Origin: a virus | DNA: 21,669 nucleotides | Direction: 5' to 3' (one strand) | IMG/VR virus record: IMGVR_UViG_3300042893_001931 | Coordinates: 1 to 21,669 of that record | Made by a program: the position numbers and the translations under genes | The notes under the pieces: generated by a model | Database searches by the model: none | What the model was told of the DNA's origin: nothing | Seen by the model: the letters and a program-made list of their open reading frames with translations, nothing else | Part shown: positions 19,767 through 21,669 of the stretch, piece after piece | How the letters are laid out: every line of letters begins with the position of its first letter | Numbering within the stretch: the stretch's first letter is position 1

Positions 19767-19774
19767 CAAATATA
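19767..19774 (-). promoter_or_regulatory. TATATTTG box upstream of the acidic mini-gene
   Basis: Minus-strand TATATTTG, followed by TAATC rather than TAGAA. No TTTG is found 19-21 bases upstream, so only the -7 element is present. Confidence 0.45.
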
Positions 19775-19805
19775 GTAAAAAAATTCAATTATTGGTTTTT
19801 TTTAA

Positions 19806-20105
19806 TTAACCTTTAGCGCAACTTTGTGTTCCAGTACATGTGTAATTTTTTCCATTAAAAATAAACTTAATGTATTTACCTGATGTAGGAACTGCATTAG
19901 TTACTTCAATATTCCCATAATTATGGTCAGTAATTTTAGTTGTATATCCACTTTTTAGTGTTACTTTTCTTTCGTTACCTTTTATTGTAATTTTTATTGC
20001 ACTATCTCCTTGTGTTGGACTGTTAGAAGACGTTTGTTGTTCTTTAATAACTCTTTTAATAATTTGAGTTAAATCTGATTCAGTTAATCTAATAATTTTT
20101 TTCAT
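19806..20105 (-). CDS. leader protein with small C-terminal beta domain
   Basis: 99 residues. The leader MKKIIRLTESDLTQIIKRVI with I-K-E at 20-22 is followed by a Ser/Thr/Gln linker (QQTSSNSPTQGDS) and a basic beta-rich domain of about 60 residues with two cysteines (NYTCTGTQSCAKG). The leader is close to that of the gene at 16696. ATATTTATA lies 13 bases upstream. No family recognised. Confidence 0.82.
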   Translation of the reverse strand: MKKIIRLTESDLTQIIKRVIKEQQTSSNSPTQGDSAIKITIKGNERKVTLKSGYTTKITDHNYGNIEVTNAVPTSGKYIKFIFNGKNYTCTGTQSCAKG

Positions 20106-20118
20106 TATGTTTTTTACT

Positions 20119-20127
20119 TATAAATAT
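20119..20127 (-). promoter_or_regulatory. ATATTTATA motif upstream of the 19806-20105 gene
   Basis: In gene direction ATATTTATA, 13 bases before the ATG at 20105, just after the stop of the gene at 20145. Confidence 0.4.
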
Positions 20128-20144
20128 CTGGTTTATTCTAAAAA

Positions 20145-20492
20145 TTACCAATCAATTCCAGGACCAAATCTCCTTTCATCAATAATATCGTTTATGTATA
20201 ATTCAATATTGGGTAACAAATCTTCTAATCTATATTGAATTTCCGCCCTAATATTATCAAAATCATCTCTTAACTGAGTTCTATAAATATTAATAAGAAC
20301 TTTTATCTTACCTGACATTACAATATCAACAACCTCAATCTTATCAACAGATTCAACTTCGTGTAATTCATCCATCTCACCCATTCCCCATTCTTCAGAT
20401 TCTTCTCTTAAACTATCTAATTTAGAATTAATTAATCCCTGAATTAAATTTTTTGTCTTTTCTAATTGTTTTTGGTCTATGATGTACTTCAT
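20145..20492 (-). CDS. leader-like hypothetical protein
   Basis: 115 residues. The beginning MKYIIDQKQLEKTKNLIQGL is a weaker member of the leader set, with L-R-E at 28-30. An acidic part with paired Glu/Met (EEWGMGEMDELHEVES) precedes a C-terminal alpha/beta segment (KIKVLINIYRTQLRDDFDNI to DERRFGPGIDW). It is the third gene of the unit 21669-20145, 16 bases after the 20509 gene. No family recognised. Confidence 0.78.
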   Translation of the reverse strand: MKYIIDQKQLEKTKNLIQGLINSKLDSLREESEEWGMGEMDELHEVESVDKIEVVDIVMSGKIKVLINIYRTQLRDDFDNIRAEIQYRLEDLLPNIELYINDIIDERRFGPGIDW

Positions 20493-20508
20493 ATATTATA
20501 TATATACC

Positions 20509-21213
20509 TTACTCAACGATAATATTTACATCAACATATTGCCAGTCTCTGTTTATCATTGTTTTATATTGACCCAAATTTTCTATAATACAATCCCATA
20601 CAGGGTTTTCAAACAATTCATCATTATCATACTTTATATCATAAACCAAGTGAATCATTTCATCATAATTTTCCATAAAATGATGAACCTTTCTAACAAG
20701 GTCATCAACAAATATTTTTTCAATTTTAAAAGTGATGTCTATTCTAAAAGATTCACTACTTTCCCAATACATTTCAAAGTTATCATCAACAATATATTTT
20801 CCATATATTGTATATATTATGCTGTTATTATCTCTGTATTTTATCTCAACGGTATCTGTATTTAAACATTTCCTTAATTTTTTTTCATTTTCTTTAGGAA
20901 TATAAAACTCTCCTTTATTGAAATCATTTAATACTATAAGTGATGGACGTTGATATGATTTAATTGATACATTGGCAAAATTTCCAACAGTATCTAATTC
21001 ATCATCAAGTAAAGAGCTGAGTGCATTGTATGAAAACGGAATGTTATTTGGATTTTTTATCTTTAAGATTGGGACCTTAACTAGTTCATTATCCAAATAA
21101 ACTCCAGTATATTCGTTATCATGATAAATTATTAATCCGTAAATCTCTTTTGACTTAAAATAGACGGACATTACTTTAGAAAACGCTTTGTATTTGGGAC
21201 GTAAATTACTCAT
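20509..21213 (-). CDS. hypothetical protein
   Basis: 234 residues, starts MSNLRPKYKAFSKVMSVYFK. Beta-rich first two-thirds with many Tyr, Asn and Asp (EIYGLIIYHDNEYTGVYLDN), then a helical C-terminal third (IEKIFVDDLVRKVHHFMENY). No leader at the N-terminus. It starts 3 bases after the stop of the upstream gene, so the two are coupled. No family recognised. Confidence 0.8.
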   Translation of the reverse strand: MSNLRPKYKAFSKVMSVYFKSKEIYGLIIYHDNEYTGVYLDNELVKVPILKIKNPNNIPFSYNALSSLLDDELDTVGNFANVSIKSYQRPSLIVLNDFNKGEFYIPKENEKKLRKCLNTDTVEIKYRDNNSIIYTIYGKYIVDDNFEMYWESSESFRIDITFKIEKIFVDDLVRKVHHFMENYDEMIHLVYDIKYDNDELFENPVWDCIIENLGQYKTMINRDWQYVDVNIIVE

Positions 21214-21216
21214 ATA

Positions 21217-21669
21217 TTATATTTCGTATTCGTCAGGGATTATTTCTTCAACGTCTTCTTCTGTCGTATTAATCACTCGTTTCATATCTCTCCAATCAAT
21301 ACCATTGATTGATAGGACATGTACCATTGTCATACCTGAATTAAGTTTTTTATCGTTAAGTAATGCCCATTCATCCGCAGTATCATCCTCATACATTTTC
21401 AAATAATTATATAAGATTGCAATATCAACTTCATCAGTAACTTCAGGTATTATTACATCAACATAAACGTCATACATTTCTCCAAAGTAGTCATCTGCCT
21501 CTTCAACAGCTTTTATTTGAACAGGAAGTCGGTACCTTTTGGACAAATCGTCAAGATAGAACTCAATATTACCTCCTAACTTTGAATCAACCAATGCTTT
21601 TAGATATGGATATTGGGAAACTTTTTGAATGAATTGTTTCAAACCACCAAAAAACTTGGCAATATCCAA
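21217..21669 (-). CDS. partial hypothetical protein (5' end outside the window)
   Basis: 150 codons are visible and the frame is open at the right edge; the codon at the edge is TTG, so the true start is probably further right. The visible part begins with DIAKFFGGLKQFIQKVSQYP, continues with YDVYVDVIIPEVTDEVDIAI and ends in an acidic tail (TEEDVEEIIPDEYEI). It is the most upstream visible gene of a minus-strand unit with the genes at 20509 and 20145. No family recognised. Confidence 0.78.
   Translation of the reverse strand: MDIAKFFGGLKQFIQKVSQYPYLKALVDSKLGGNIEFYLDDLSKRYRLPVQIKAVEEADDYFGEMYDVYVDVIIPEVTDEVDIAILYNYLKMYEDDTADEWALLNDKKLNSGMTMVHVLSINGIDWRDMKRVINTTEEDVEEIIPDEYEI

Noticed and set aside
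20479-20865. Plus-strand frame of 128 codons, very Ile/Tyr-rich
   Set aside because: Antisense to the 20509-21213 gene; composition is that of reverse-read AT-rich coding DNA.
1-21669. tRNA genes
   Set aside because: No cloverleaf with acceptor and T-loop (GTTCGA-like) pattern was seen by eye; a dedicated scan was not possible.

Overview
This is an AT-rich stretch of what is most likely the genome of a tailed phage (possibly large, T4-like) of a Bacteroidota/Flavobacteria-type host. The phage assignment rests on the densely packed small genes with 1-4 base overlaps, several small proteins resembling families common in phage genomes (DUF4314-like, DUF5872-like, DUF6915-like, a short C-terminal GQGR basic protein), and a phage-type GH24 lysozyme. 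The host guess rests on two near-perfect Bacteroidota-type promoters (TTTG-N19-TATATTTG) and a flavobacterial-looking signal peptide. No capsid, terminase, tail or polymerase gene lies in the window, so placement in a T4-like group is inference.

Layout. 1-5592 (minus) is a cassette of large and small proteins of unknown function: three big putative virion/ejection-type proteins, then a Cys-repeat protein. 5657-8694 holds an RmlC-type sugar epimerase, a DUF4314-like protein, a multi-pass membrane protein, a small cupin, and a DUF5872-like protein. 8752-10695 has a secreted protein behind a host-type promoter, a Thr/Gln-repeat protein, a small basic protein and a two-helix membrane protein. 10692-13590 carries a conserved phage protein, an HExxH metalloprotease-like protein, a DUF6915-like protein and others. 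13609-15396 encodes the most unusual protein: a polyphosphate kinase 2 domain joined to a GH24 lysozyme. 15594-17981 holds a class II Asx-tRNA-synthetase-like protein without an anticodon-binding domain, a SlyD-like FKBP prolyl isomerase and short membrane proteins. 18051-21669 contains further leader-bearing proteins, a conserved phage protein with an 11-bp tandem repeat, and several small genes.

Two genome-wide themes stand out. First, at least a dozen otherwise unrelated minus-strand proteins (plus one on the plus strand) begin with a short, similar, amphipathic N-terminal leader (for example MKRLVITESEKQRILGMH, MKKIIRLTESDLTQIIKRV), usually followed within about 30 residues by an [L/I]-x-E tripeptide. 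This resembles the cleavable capsid-targeting sequences of T4 internal proteins, and suggests a set of cargo proteins packaged into the head; the PPK2-lysozyme fusion and the large proteins at the left end belong to this set. Second, there are two promoter-like classes: host-type TATATTTG boxes in front of small membrane/secreted or acidic proteins (probably early), and an ATATTTAT(A) motif close upstream of about fourteen genes, including most leader-bearing ones (probably middle/late or a translation leader).

No tRNA, rRNA, CRISPR array, insertion sequence or attachment site was recognised.
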